From NCBI GenBank assembly GCA_013112685.1, contig JABFGC010000002.1:2738902-2802901 (forward strand): a stretch of 64,000 bases of DNA. The letters are read 5' to 3'. A model generated the notes under the pieces. That model worked only from the letters and a program-made list of their open reading frames with translations. It did no database searches and was not told where the DNA came from. How positions within the stretch are numbered: position 1 is the stretch's first letter; every line of letters starts with the position of its first letter. This document shows, piece by piece, positions 43,067 through 51,711 of the stretch. A program made the position numbers and the translations under genes. Source of the stretch: Chloroflexota bacterium (GTDB lineage: Bacteria; Chloroflexota; Anaerolineae; Anaerolineales; Villigracilaceae).

Positions 43067-43902
43067 ATAAGATCTTTGACGTCACTGCGCAATCGGTTTG
43101 TCACCAGGCCTCCCACGATTAACGTCACAATAATCCAAAAAATCATGATTATCCAGGACTCGACTGGCGGAATTCTTTGATTAATCATGATATCTCGAAA
43201 GGATTTAATGAAGTAATAGGGAGGATTAAAGCTCATAAACCATCTCAATCCATCTGGGAAATTTTCGTCAGAAAACATAATAGGTAGTGTCCACCGCCAT
43301 AATTGCAGCAAAACCGGAACTACTTCTTCCAAATCCGGGAACAAAACACTTAGATTGGCCAAAGGCAGAGACAATCCATACCCTAACAGTGACAACAAGA
43401 TTGTTAAAATTGGCCACAGAATCAAATGCCAGGATACAGGGTTCTGGGTAAACACAATCAAGGGCAAGAGGAACATCAGATAAACAAGCAACGAAAAACC
43501 TGCAATCAATGATTCCTTGAAAACAAACACCTCGGCGGGAATGAGCGACCGTCGCATATACAATGCGTTCGTCCTTATGGCTTTACTTCCGCGATTTATC
43601 GTTTGGGAAAAAGCGATAAAGGGAAACAAACCTGATACAAGGAAAATGGTGTACGAGATGCCGCGCTCAGCCCCGGAACGAAAAGTGATTATCTGGGAGA
43701 ATACAACAGCATATATGAGCACTTCGATCATCGGGTTGACAAGGAACCAAAAAAAACCGAGGGTTGTACCCGAATAGCGATATTTTAAGTCGACCCAAAA
43801 GGTTCCAAAAATATATCGACGGTAATTATAGAGGGTCCTTAACATCTGAAAATAATTTCTGCTGGAGTGGGCATTTGAATATTTTGTGCAGAATTGTCTC
43901 AC
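43063..43902 (-). CDS. wzm: Wzm-type polysaccharide ABC exporter permease
   Basis: 279 residues of the ABC-2 family, with an amphipathic N-terminus (YIFGTFWVDLKYRYSGTTLG), then six helices including FFWFLVNPMIEVLIYAVVFS and PILTILLSLLGYGLSLPLAN, and the FNPPYYFIKSFRDIMINQR loop typical of Wzm/TagG. With the 41657-43066 ATPase it moves undecaprenyl-linked polysaccharide across the membrane. The 295 bp upstream shows only the terminator of the next gene. Confidence 0.92.
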   Translation of the reverse strand: MRQFCTKYSNAHSSRNYFQMLRTLYNYRRYIFGTFWVDLKYRYSGTTLGFFWFLVNPMIEVLIYAVVFSQIITFRSGAERGISYTIFLVSGLFPFIAFSQTINRGSKAIRTNALYMRRSLIPAEVFVFKESLIAGFSLLVYLMFLLPLIVFTQNPVSWHLILWPILTILLSLLGYGLSLPLANLSVLFPDLEEVVPVLLQLWRWTLPIMFSDENFPDGLRWFMSFNPPYYFIKSFRDIMINQRIPPVESWIIMIFWIIVTLIVGGLVTNRLRSDVKDLI

Positions 43903-44140
43903 AACAAAAAAGGCAAGTCAAGAACCTGTAAATGAAGGTTCTCTGGAAATTGCCGTGATTTAGCCATAAATAGGACGGTTTTGCTCAAAATCGCAAAAAT
44001 TATCGCCATATATAGCCAGCACCGTGGCGATTCTCCGATAGCCAGAATTCGTGAAATCCGCGAAATTCATGGCTAAGGTTTTTGGTTTCACTGGTAGTAC
44101 CTGGAAAGTTTGCTTGAAAAAAACTCTTCTCTGTTTACGT

Positions 44141-44176
44141 AAAAATGCAGGCCCGGCTGTTCGCCAGACCTGCATT
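44141..44176 (-). terminator. Intrinsic terminator after the secreted CARDB/DUF11 gene
   Basis: Stem AATGCAGG / CCTGCATT with a 17-nt loop; on the minus strand it is followed by a T-run (CATTTTTACG). It lies 22 bp past the stop at 44198. Confidence 0.8.
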
Positions 44177-44197
44177 GGAAACAACATCCTGCCTGCG

Positions 44198-46103
44198 TTA
44201 CGGCACAGTATATTGGATAATTAACACAGGACGGTTGGCAACGATGGAATTTCCGCTGTATATTTTCAGAACATCCCTGCCAAAGTCATTATTATCATCT
44301 TTGACGAACCTTAAGCGGAACTGGGTCACTCCGGTTCGGTTGATGTATGGGAAATACGCAGCATTGAGAAAACGCGAATACCATCCGCTCACCTGTGTCC
44401 TGTTGAAGGACATTGCTCTGTTTCTATTCGCAGCTGCATTGAAATCGCGGGAGGCAAGTCCGATCAAATTGCTAAATGCTCCATTTTTGATGTCTACAAT
44501 GAGATTCCTGTGAGTCCTGAACGGCAGAGTGCCGACCACACCCGCATACTTGAATTTCAAGTTCACGCTTGTGATGATCGCATTATCGGGCAGGCCGGAT
44601 GTGTCGAAGGATAAAAATCCTCGATATTGTCGGTTGTGGGCGTCATCGCCGATATAGATTATGCTCGACCCCGCATTCTTTCTTCGCCCGGCATTTGTAG
44701 TTTCACCCGATTCCAAGACCCAGCCATCATACGCTCCAGTGGATTGGAATGTCAACGTGCCATTTCCCGTTACCTGAATGGTAATGGGACCCAACAATGT
44801 TGTTATTCTCGTTCCCTTCATCGTTGATACAGGTTGCATCCGTATACACCCAGATCTGGTAGGTACCTCCAGGAAGCCCATCTACAACCTGTGGGGGGGT
44901 CGTAGAATAATCTATATATGATATCGAAACCGGCTTTGTATCTGATACGCCTGCCGGAATTGCATCGTTGAGCTCTCCTCGGTAATAGACGCTGCCCTCT
45001 ATGGGACATCCCGTAACGGGGTCAATCGTTGGCGGGGCGCCTACATAAACATCCCGATAAACGATACTCTCTGAACCAGCGCCGCCTTGATTTGTGACCT
45101 CTACATAAACTTCGAATGCCTCGTTCGGCGCAGGCACTGCCGGATTGAGATACACATTGGTAATCACCAAATCCGGTTTGGGCTGGATGCGGGTTGGGTC
45201 GTCATCGGTATTGTTCGTGGTGATGATTTCGCCGCCGCCGCTCACACTGACTGAGTTGGTGAGATCCTCAGGCGCATCCACATCCACATCCACTGTCAGT
45301 GTAAGAGGGGGATATTCAGGATAAGGGGGAGCGCCATCGTCGTCGCCAGCCAGCAGATCACTTCGTGTACAGGTCAAACCAATGCAATTCCAGCCAGTGC
45401 CGCTGAGGGTTCCATTCGAAAGTCCCGCAGGCAGGGTGTCCGTCACTGTAACCGTACCGCTCGTAGCGCCTTGCCCGGCATTCTGCACCTTGATTGTATA
45501 GGTCTTATCCTGGTCGCCTTCGGCAAAGTCATAATAGACGGTGTTTGTGCCATCGTTAACGATGATAGCATCTTCCACATGCGATTTGACGACAATAAGA
45601 TCGGCAAGCTGGGTGATCGCAGTATTATCCAAATCGATGTTGTTTCCGGTATCCACATCCCCGCCGCCGGTTACGTCTGCCTCACTCACTAAAAAATCAG
45701 GCGTATTATCCGCCACATCCACCGTCAAAGTAATGGCTGCGTAGCTCTGGGCGCTTCCCAGCACATCGCTGCGCGTACAAAACATATTGGCAAGGTCGCA
45801 GTTCCAGTCCGTCCCGGTTAGAGTTAAGGGAGACAAATAATTGGTATCAACAATAATATCAACCCTTACCTGAGTGTCATTCGTACTCATATCGCCCTGA
45901 TTCGTCACTGTGATCGTATAGGTGCCGGTGCCGCCTTCTATAAAGCCGCCTGAATTTACGATATCAATGATCAAATCCGGTCCGGTAACGGCTCGAACGG
46001 AATTGGTTGTACCCAAAAGAAGCGCCAGTAATCCGAAGGTCAGCAGTCGAAATAGTTGGAACCCGGGGCGTCGGGCGGGGGAATTCGATTTCATGATTTT
46101 CAA
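44198..46103 (-). pseudogene. Secreted CARDB/DUF11-repeat protein with C-terminal DNRLRE-like domain, one frameshift
   Basis: A signal peptide (FQLFRLLTFGLLALLLGTTN) is followed by DUF11/CARDB Ig-like repeats: PDLIIDIVNSGGFIEGGTGT, YTIKVQNAGQGATSGTVTVT, LVITNVYLNPAVPAPNEAFE. After EGNENNNIVG the frame changes near 44789 and continues GPITIQVTGNGTLTFQSTGA and RGFLSFDTSGLPDNAIITSV, a DNRLRE/disaggregatase-like sandwich. The shift is explained by one extra G in GGG. If that is a base-calling error the protein is about 630 residues and is probably displayed at the cell surface. It lies beside the exporter but is not a polysaccharide enzyme. Confidence 0.75.
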
Positions 46104-46198
46104 ACCTTTCTACTCATCGTTTTTTCACAAGAAACGCGCAGGCGTTCTTACGAAAATCAAGCAAAAAAACCTCATATTCATTATAAAACAAAAAACGC

Positions 46199-46226
46199 CC
46201 CTTGCAAATTTTCTGTTTTGCAAGGG
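46199..46226 (-). terminator. Intrinsic terminator of the rml operon
   Basis: Stem CCCTTGCAAA / TTTGCAAGGG with an 8-nt loop; on the minus strand it runs into GCGTTTTTTG. It lies 80 bp after rmlD and before the divergently spaced secreted-protein gene start at 46103. Confidence 0.8.
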
Positions 46227-46305
46227 CAATATTCCAATACAGGGGGATACTTATCTTTTTTGCAAACTCAAATAAACAAAAGAACTCAAAATTGACAACC
46301 TCTCC

Positions 46306-47184
46306 TTATTTCCCCATCGCCAGCCGTAATGTTTCATCCCACACAGGCAAACGCACGCCAAAAACCCGTTCAAAACGCGAGCAATCCAGCGGCGTGACAA
46401 GGGGCCGGCGGGCTGGGGATGGAAACTCAACTGTCAGGGCAGGCAGGATGCGCTTGACAATCTGTTCCTCCGGGTTGGGGTCCAGTTCCAACACTGCTTT
46501 TGTAAAGTCAAACCGCGAAACCGTCCCAGAACCGCCCAGGTGATAAATCCCGCATCTCTCGCTGAAAAACCCTCGCACGCTGGGTTGACTACGCGCAACC
46601 ATCACGGCAGACGCCTCCGCCAACATGCGCGCCCACGTCGGGCTCCCAACCTGATCCGTGACGATTCTCATCGTCTCCTGTTTCCTCGCCCAGGACAAGA
46701 TTTTGGAAACGAATCCCCCGCCGCCCACGCTGTACACCCAACTGGTGCGCAGGATGACGTGCACGCCTCCCGCCTGACCGATGGCTGTTTCGCCTTCCAA
46801 TTTGCTTTGACCATACACATTGAGCGGATTCGGTGGATCGTCTTCCGTGTAGGCTGACCCTTTTTCCCCGTCAAAGACGTAGTCGGTGGAGTAGTGAATC
46901 AACACAGCGTTCAGGGAACGAGCCGTTTCCGCCATAACCCCCGGAGCCTTGGCATTGATCAGCATGGCGAGGTCCGGTTCCAGTTCAGCCTGGTCCACTG
47001 CCGTATATGCCGAGGCGTTGACGACCAGGTCCGGCTGCGTTTCTTTGATTACCCGTTCGAGCGACTTGAGATCCGCAAGGTCCAACTCATCGGGACCATA
47101 AGCAAACACGCTCCCCAATGGAGCGAGCGTGCGTTGTAATTCCCAGCCGAGTTGACCGGTCTTTCCAAAAAGGAGGATTTTCAT
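46306..47184 (-). CDS. rmlD: dTDP-4-dehydrorhamnose reductase
   Basis: 292 residues from ATG at 47184; the longer frame to 47229 overlaps rmlA. Motifs: MKILLFGKTGQLGWELQRTL (NADPH loop), VVNASAYTAVDQAE, YSTDYVFDGEKG with the catalytic YxxxK partner in NVYGQSKLEGE, and LRTSWVYS. It reduces dTDP-4-keto-L-rhamnose to dTDP-L-rhamnose, the last step of the pathway. Gene order on this strand is rmlC, B, A, D. Confidence 0.95.
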   Translation of the reverse strand: MKILLFGKTGQLGWELQRTLAPLGSVFAYGPDELDLADLKSLERVIKETQPDLVVNASAYTAVDQAELEPDLAMLINAKAPGVMAETARSLNAVLIHYSTDYVFDGEKGSAYTEDDPPNPLNVYGQSKLEGETAIGQAGGVHVILRTSWVYSVGGGGFVSKILSWARKQETMRIVTDQVGSPTWARMLAEASAVMVARSQPSVRGFFSERCGIYHLGGSGTVSRFDFTKAVLELDPNPEEQIVKRILPALTVEFPSPARRPLVTPLDCSRFERVFGVRLPVWDETLRLAMGK

Positions 47185-47209
47185 ATCGGGTCGCGGATCG
47201 CAATCCCTG

Positions 47210-48082
47210 CTATTTGCCCGCATTCGCAAGCCGAGAGAGGTAATTGCCGTAACTGTTATTGCCCAATTTCTGCACCAGCGCCTTCAACTGCTTACGGTCA
47301 ATAAACCCGCGGCGATAGGCGATCTCTTCAGGGGAGGAGATCATCAAACCCTGGCGTTCCTCCACCGCTTGGACAAAATTTGCCGCCTGCAACAGCGATT
47401 CGTGCGTCCCGGCATCCAGCCAGGCGACGCCGCGTCCAAGCGGGATGACATGCAACTCTTCCATGTCCAGATAGATGCGGTTCAAATCTGTGATTTCGAT
47501 CTCGCCGCGCGCCGAGGGTTTGAGCGATTTGGCGAACTCCACCACACGTTCGTCGTAAAAATACAAGCCGGGGACGGCATAATTCGAGCGGGGCTGTTTG
47601 GGTTTTTCCTCCAGGCTGATCGCCCTGCCGTGTTCATCGAACTCGATCACGCCGTAGCGCTCTGGGTCGTGCACCGGATAGGCAAAGACCAGCGCGCCTT
47701 GTTCGAGTTTTGCCGCGATTTGGAGTTGCTCCGGCAGTCCGTGTCCAAAGAAAATATTGTCGCCCAAAATCAGACAGGCGCGATCTCCCGCGAGAAATTT
47801 TTCGCCGACCAGAAACGCATCCGCCAAGCCGCGCGGCTCGGCTTGTTCGGCGTAGGAAAACTTCATGCCCCAATCCAAGCCGTCGCCCAATAAACGCTGG
47901 AAACCGGGCAGGTCTTCCGGCGAACTGATGACGAGGATGTCGCGTATCCCAGCCAGCATCAGCATGGACAGGGGATAATAGATCATCGGCTTGTCGTACA
48001 CTGGCAGGATCTGCTTGCTGACCGCCAGCGTGAGAGGGTACAACCGCGTGCCGCGTCCGCCTGCAAGGATAATTCCTTTCAT
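47210..48082 (-). CDS. rmlA: Glucose-1-phosphate thymidylyltransferase
   Basis: 290 residues. MKGIILAGGRGTRLYPLTLA is the nucleotidyltransferase signature; PVYDKPMIYYPLSMLMLAGI, LILGDNIFFGHG (catalytic Asp) and VAWLDAGTHESLLQAA follow. It makes dTDP-glucose from dTTP and glucose-1-phosphate and is usually feedback-inhibited by dTDP-rhamnose. It feeds both rhamnose and the WecE-like aminosugar branch. Confidence 0.96.
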   Translation of the reverse strand: MKGIILAGGRGTRLYPLTLAVSKQILPVYDKPMIYYPLSMLMLAGIRDILVISSPEDLPGFQRLLGDGLDWGMKFSYAEQAEPRGLADAFLVGEKFLAGDRACLILGDNIFFGHGLPEQLQIAAKLEQGALVFAYPVHDPERYGVIEFDEHGRAISLEEKPKQPRSNYAVPGLYFYDERVVEFAKSLKPSARGEIEITDLNRIYLDMEELHVIPLGRGVAWLDAGTHESLLQAANFVQAVEERQGLMISSPEEIAYRRGFIDRKQLKALVQKLGNNSYGNYLSRLANAGK

Positions 48083-48095
48083 TGCCTATACTCCG

Positions 48096-49169
48096 TTAGC
48101 GTGATTTGTAATTCGCTTCCATCCAGCCCTGATACTCGTGCTTTTGGCGGATGGCAGTCACCCACTCCGGGTGGGAGAGATACCACTGGACGGTGTCGAG
48201 CAAGCCCTGGGTCAGGGAATGACGCGGGCGCCAGCCCAGTTCCGTGCTGATCTTGTGCGTATCCATGTCGTAGCGGCGGTCGTGACCGGGGCGGTCCGTC
48301 ACAAACTGAATCAAGTTCCTGTGCGGCTTGTGGGGCGACTCCGGGTGAATCTCGTCCAGAATGTCGCAGATGGTCTCGACGATGGTCAGGTTGGCGGGCT
48401 GGTTCTCGCCGCCGATGTTGTAAGTGGAACCGGGCGCGCCCCTTTTCAAGACGAGATGAATCGCTTCGCAATGGTCTTCCACGTGCAGCCAGTCGCGTAT
48501 CTGCTGACCGTCGCCGTAGACCGGCAGGGGTTTGCCCTCCATGGCGTTCAGGATGATAACTGGAATGAGTTTTTCGGGAAATTGGTAGGGTCCGTAGTTG
48601 TTGGAGCAATTGGTGATGGTGTACGGCAATTTATAGGTGTGCCCATACGCGCGGACAAGATGATCGCTTGATGCCTTTGAAGCGGCGTAAGGGGAATTCG
48701 GCGCGTAGGGCGTTTCTTCCGTCCAGGCGGGCTCGCCGGGGGCAAGCGACCCAAACACTTCGTCTGTAGAGACGTGATGGAAGCGGACGCTTTCCAAAGG
48801 CAGAGTTTTTTCCTGAAGCCAGAATTTGCGCGCCGCCTCCAGCAGGGTGAACGTGCCGATGACATTGGTCTCGATGAACTGGCGCGGACCGAGGATGGAG
48901 CGGTCCACGTGGGTTTCGGCGGCAAAGTGGACGATGGTATCCACCTGGCGTTCGCGCAGAAGTCCCTCCACAAATTCGGCATCGCAGATGTTGCCTTGAG
49001 CAAAGGAGTAGCGCGGGTCGTCCGCAACGTCTTGAAGGTTATCCGGGTTTCCGGCATAGGTCAGCGCATCGAGGTTGACGACGCTGACGTCCCGCTCGGC
49101 TCGCAGTAGGTGGTGAATGAAATTCGAGCCGATGAACCCGGCTCCGCCTGTGACCAGAACATTTTTCAT
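48096..49169 (-). CDS. rmlB: dTDP-glucose 4,6-dehydratase
   Basis: 357 residues from ATG at 49169, where MKNVLVTGGAGFIGSNFIHH begins with the NAD-binding loop. Catalytic residues lie in HVSTDEVFGSL (T-D-E) and YAASKASSDHLVRAYG (YxxxK); NCSNNYGPYQFPEKLIP is also typical. It converts dTDP-glucose to dTDP-4-keto-6-deoxyglucose, the shared precursor for RmlC and for the aminotransferase encoded at 27806. Confidence 0.96.
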   Translation of the reverse strand: MKNVLVTGGAGFIGSNFIHHLLRAERDVSVVNLDALTYAGNPDNLQDVADDPRYSFAQGNICDAEFVEGLLRERQVDTIVHFAAETHVDRSILGPRQFIETNVIGTFTLLEAARKFWLQEKTLPLESVRFHHVSTDEVFGSLAPGEPAWTEETPYAPNSPYAASKASSDHLVRAYGHTYKLPYTITNCSNNYGPYQFPEKLIPVIILNAMEGKPLPVYGDGQQIRDWLHVEDHCEAIHLVLKRGAPGSTYNIGGENQPANLTIVETICDILDEIHPESPHKPHRNLIQFVTDRPGHDRRYDMDTHKISTELGWRPRHSLTQGLLDTVQWYLSHPEWVTAIRQKHEYQGWMEANYKSR

Positions 49170-49191
49170 AAAATTTTCTTTTTTCCTTCCA

Positions 49192-49740
49192 TCAATCGAA
49201 TAAGTCGGCTTGCGCCAGCGGTTTTGCCCCGGCATCCTTCTGCGAAAGGATCGGGGGGACGCCGCTATCGAGGGGCCATTCGATCCCGATCTGCGGGTCG
49301 TTCCAGAGCAGGCTGCGATCCCATTCGGGAGCGTAGTAATCGGTCACTTTATAGGTAACCTCCGACCACCCGCTCAGGACGTAGAAGCCGTGTGCAAAGC
49401 CGGGGGGAATCCAAAACTGGAATTTGTTTTCAGCGGAGAGGATTATACCAACCCACTGCCGGAAGGTCGGCGAACTGCGGCGGATATCCACCGCCACGTC
49501 GAAAATTTCGCCGGCGATGGCGCGCACCAGTTTCCCCTGCGGCTGCCGGATCTGGTAGTGCAGGCCGCGCAGGACTCCTTTTTGCGAGGCGGAGTGATTC
49601 TCCTGCACGAATTTCTGCGTGATGCCCGCTTCTGTAAACAGGCTTTCGCGGTAGGTTTCGAGGAAAAATCCGCGCGGGTCTTCGACAACTCTGGGTTTTA
49701 TGACCAAAACTTCGGGAATTTTGGTAGGGACAAAGTCCAT
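49192..49740 (-). CDS. rmlC: dTDP-4-dehydrorhamnose 3,5-epimerase
   Basis: 182 residues, cupin fold: VVEDPRGFFLETYRES, QENHSASQKGVLRGLHYQ (catalytic His), VAVDIRRSSPTFRQWVG, IPPGFAHGFYVLS and VTYKVTDYYAPEWDRSLLWN. It epimerises C3 and C5 of the 4-keto sugar. It is first in the rml operon. GAGGAG stands 12 nt before the ATG, a long but usable spacing. Confidence 0.95.
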   Translation of the reverse strand: MDFVPTKIPEVLVIKPRVVEDPRGFFLETYRESLFTEAGITQKFVQENHSASQKGVLRGLHYQIRQPQGKLVRAIAGEIFDVAVDIRRSSPTFRQWVGIILSAENKFQFWIPPGFAHGFYVLSGWSEVTYKVTDYYAPEWDRSLLWNDPQIGIEWPLDSGVPPILSQKDAGAKPLAQADLFD

Positions 49741-50071
49741 TCTGCGTTCAGGCTCCTCTTACTGGTATTGAAAGACGGTTGAATTATACCCAGCACGGTT
49801 GCAAATTGCGCTTTTTGGGGCGTTCCACATCGCAGCCCAAGCTCAGAAAGTGTCTGAAAAGTCAAACCTCTATACCACAACGACGCGAAGACTCCAAGAC
49901 TCAAAGAAAAAACTTTGCGGCTTCGCGCCTTAGCGCCTTCGCGGTCGGGTTTTCAGACGGTCTCTCAGGCTGCCGGGGAGGTCAAATGCGGTAAAATCCC
50001 CCACCGGGACGTAAGATTTCCTTATTTTTTACCTTCCATTCAATACATTACTCACGGAGAGAGAGCAAACA
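49741..50071. other. Divergent intergenic region with a small inverted-repeat element
   Basis: 331 bp between rmlC (minus) and tpx (plus), so it must contain both promoters, although no strong -35/-10 pair stands out. Bases 49852-49958 are bounded by 9-bp inverted ends GTCTGAAAA and TTTTCAGAC around a low-complexity stretch (CTTCGCGCCTTAGCGCCTTC). Confidence 0.45.
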
Positions 50072-50596
50072 ATGGTTACCACTCGTACGGATGTTTTTAA
50101 GATCGGGGAGAAATTCGTCACCCTGCTGGGCGACGAGGTCAAGGTCGGCGATATGGCTCCCGAATTCACCTCGGTCGTGGCAGGCTGGACGCAGGTCAAC
50201 CCGCTGCAGGAATCGAAGGGAAAAGTGATCGTCCTCACGGCTGTGCCTTCGCTGGATACCGACACCTGCGACCGCGAAACCCGCCGCTTCAACGAGGAAG
50301 CCGCCAAACTAAGCGAGGATATCGTCATTTACACCATCAGCACCGATTTCCCGATGGCGCAAAAGCGCTGGTGCGGCGCGGCGGGCGTGGACAAGGTGAA
50401 GGTGGTTTCGGATGTGGTGGATGCTGAGTTCGGCTTGAAGTACGGCATCCTCATCAAGGAACGCCGCTACCTGCGCCGCTCGGTCTTTATCGTGGGGCGC
50501 GACGGCAGGCTGACCTACGTCAACTACCTGCCTGTGCTGGGCGAGGAGCCGAATTACGACGAGGTCATCGCCGAGGCGAAGAAGGCCGTCGGGTAG
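50072..50596 (+). CDS. tpx: Thiol peroxidase (Tpx, atypical 2-Cys peroxiredoxin)
   Basis: 174 residues from ATG at 50072, with a purine-rich ribosome site GGAGAGAGAG. The peroxidatic Cys lies in VPSLDTDTCDRETRRFNEEA, where the usual PVCD is DTCD, and the resolving Cys is in MAQKRWCGAAGVDKV. YGILIKERRYLRRSVFIVGR and YVNYLPVLGEEPNYDEVI complete the thioredoxin-like fold. It reduces lipid and hydrogen peroxides using thioredoxin and is probably monocistronic (hairpin at 50646-50670). Confidence 0.94.
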   Translation: MVTTRTDVFKIGEKFVTLLGDEVKVGDMAPEFTSVVAGWTQVNPLQESKGKVIVLTAVPSLDTDTCDRETRRFNEEAAKLSEDIVIYTISTDFPMAQKRWCGAAGVDKVKVVSDVVDAEFGLKYGILIKERRYLRRSVFIVGRDGRLTYVNYLPVLGEEPNYDEVIAEAKKAVG

Positions 50597-50645
50597 TGAA
50601 AGCCTGAGAAAACAGGATCAGGTCAAGGTCCAAGAAAGAAGCGAA

Positions 50646-50670
50646 AAACCGTCCCCGGGTGGGACGGTTT
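50646..50670 (+). terminator. Hairpin after tpx
   Basis: Perfect 10-bp stem AAACCGTCCC / GGGACGGTTT with a 5-nt loop, 50 bp after the tpx stop and 31 bp before azlC. The T-run is short, so termination may be partial. Confidence 0.6.
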
Positions 50671-50700
50671 AAATCATCCCCTGGGTTACAATCCGCGGCT

Positions 50701-51402
50701 ATGAATGAAGCGAAAAAAGAATTCTGGAACGGCGTGCGCGCCGAAATTCCGCTCCTGGTGGGCGTCTTCCCCTTTGGCATGATCTATGGGGCGCTGGCGC
50801 TGGAGGCGGGGCTTTCCGTGCTGGCATCGCAACTGATGTCTTCGATTGTGTTTGCGGGGTCGTCGCAGTTCATCACGGCGCAACTGGTTCACGACGCCGC
50901 ACCCGGCTTTGTCATCGTCCTGACGATTGCGGTGGTCAATTTGCGGCACATGCTGTACAGCGCGTCGCTCGCGCCGTATTTGAAAAATCTTTCGCCGAGG
51001 TGGAAGGTTTTGCTTTCCTATTTATTGACCGATGAAGCCTACGCGCCGAGCATCCTCAAATATGAAACCGAGGGCGCGAAGCCGTTCAGCCATTGGTTTT
51101 TGCTGGGGGCTGGTTTTTCGCTGTGGTTTACCTGGCAGGTGAGCACGGCGCTGGGCGTTTTCCTCGGCGCGGAGATTCCCGACGACCTGCCGCTCGATTT
51201 TGCACTGCCGATTACGTTCATTGCGATGATCGTGCCGGTTTTGAGAAAATCGCCGATGATCGCCGCCGCTTTGAGCGCGGGCGTTACGGCGCTACTTGCT
51301 TATCACCTCCCCTTCAAATTGGGATTGATTCTCGCGGCGTTCGTGGGCATCGCCGTCGGCACGGTTTTGGAGGGGCGCAAAACCCAAGGGGGAACGCCAT
51401 GA
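50701..51402 (+). CDS. azlC: AzlC-family branched-chain amino acid exporter, large subunit
   Basis: 233 residues from ATG at 50701; the longer frame runs back through the terminator. Helices and motifs: IPLLVGVFPFGMIYGALAL, SSIVFAGSSQFITAQLV, AVVNLRHMLYSASLAPYL, LLTDEAYAPSILKYE and PITFIAMIVPVLRKSPM. AzlC/YgaZ proteins pair with AzlD/YgaH to export branched-chain amino acids. The stop overlaps the azlD start (ATGA). Confidence 0.92.
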   Translation: MNEAKKEFWNGVRAEIPLLVGVFPFGMIYGALALEAGLSVLASQLMSSIVFAGSSQFITAQLVHDAAPGFVIVLTIAVVNLRHMLYSASLAPYLKNLSPRWKVLLSYLLTDEAYAPSILKYETEGAKPFSHWFLLGAGFSLWFTWQVSTALGVFLGAEIPDDLPLDFALPITFIAMIVPVLRKSPMIAAALSAGVTALLAYHLPFKLGLILAAFVGIAVGTVLEGRKTQGGTP

Positions 51403-51710
51403 ACATCTGGCTGGTGCTTTTCATCGGCGGTCTCATCACGTTTGGCTTTCGCTTCTCGCTGATCTATCTATTCGGCAGGTTCGAAATCCCGGATATGATG
51501 CGCCGCGCCCTGCATTACGTCCCGCCGGCGGTACTTTCCGCCATCATCTTCCCCGAACTCTTCCTGCACGAGGGAGCCCTCAGCCTGGCAATCACAAATA
51601 CGCGCCTGGTCGCCGGTCTGATCGCCATCGCCGCCGCGTGGATTTCGAGAAATACGCTGATCACCATTCTGGTGGGAATGGCGGCGCTGCTGCTCTTGCA
51701 ATGGTTGTGA
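51399..51710 (+). CDS. azlD: AzlD-family exporter small subunit
   Basis: 103 residues from ATG at 51399, which shares bases with the azlC stop. Helices: WLVLFIGGLITFGFRFSLIY, then ALHYVPPAVLSAIIFPELFL, TRLVAGLIAIAAAWISRNTL and ILVGMAALLLLQWL. Size and the R-x-x-P-P(A)VL motif are typical of AzlD/YgaH, the obligate partner of AzlC. Confidence 0.92.
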   Translation: MNIWLVLFIGGLITFGFRFSLIYLFGRFEIPDMMRRALHYVPPAVLSAIIFPELFLHEGALSLAITNTRLVAGLIAIAAAWISRNTLITILVGMAALLLLQWL

Positions 51711-51711
51711 A

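Noticed and set aside
43960..44187. 75-codon minus-strand frame
   Set aside because: It runs through the terminator of the secreted-protein gene and a repetitive stretch, with no recognisable fold.
50659..50700. Upstream extension of azlC
   Set aside because: The extension encodes the hairpin after tpx; the AzlC family starts at the ATG at 50701.
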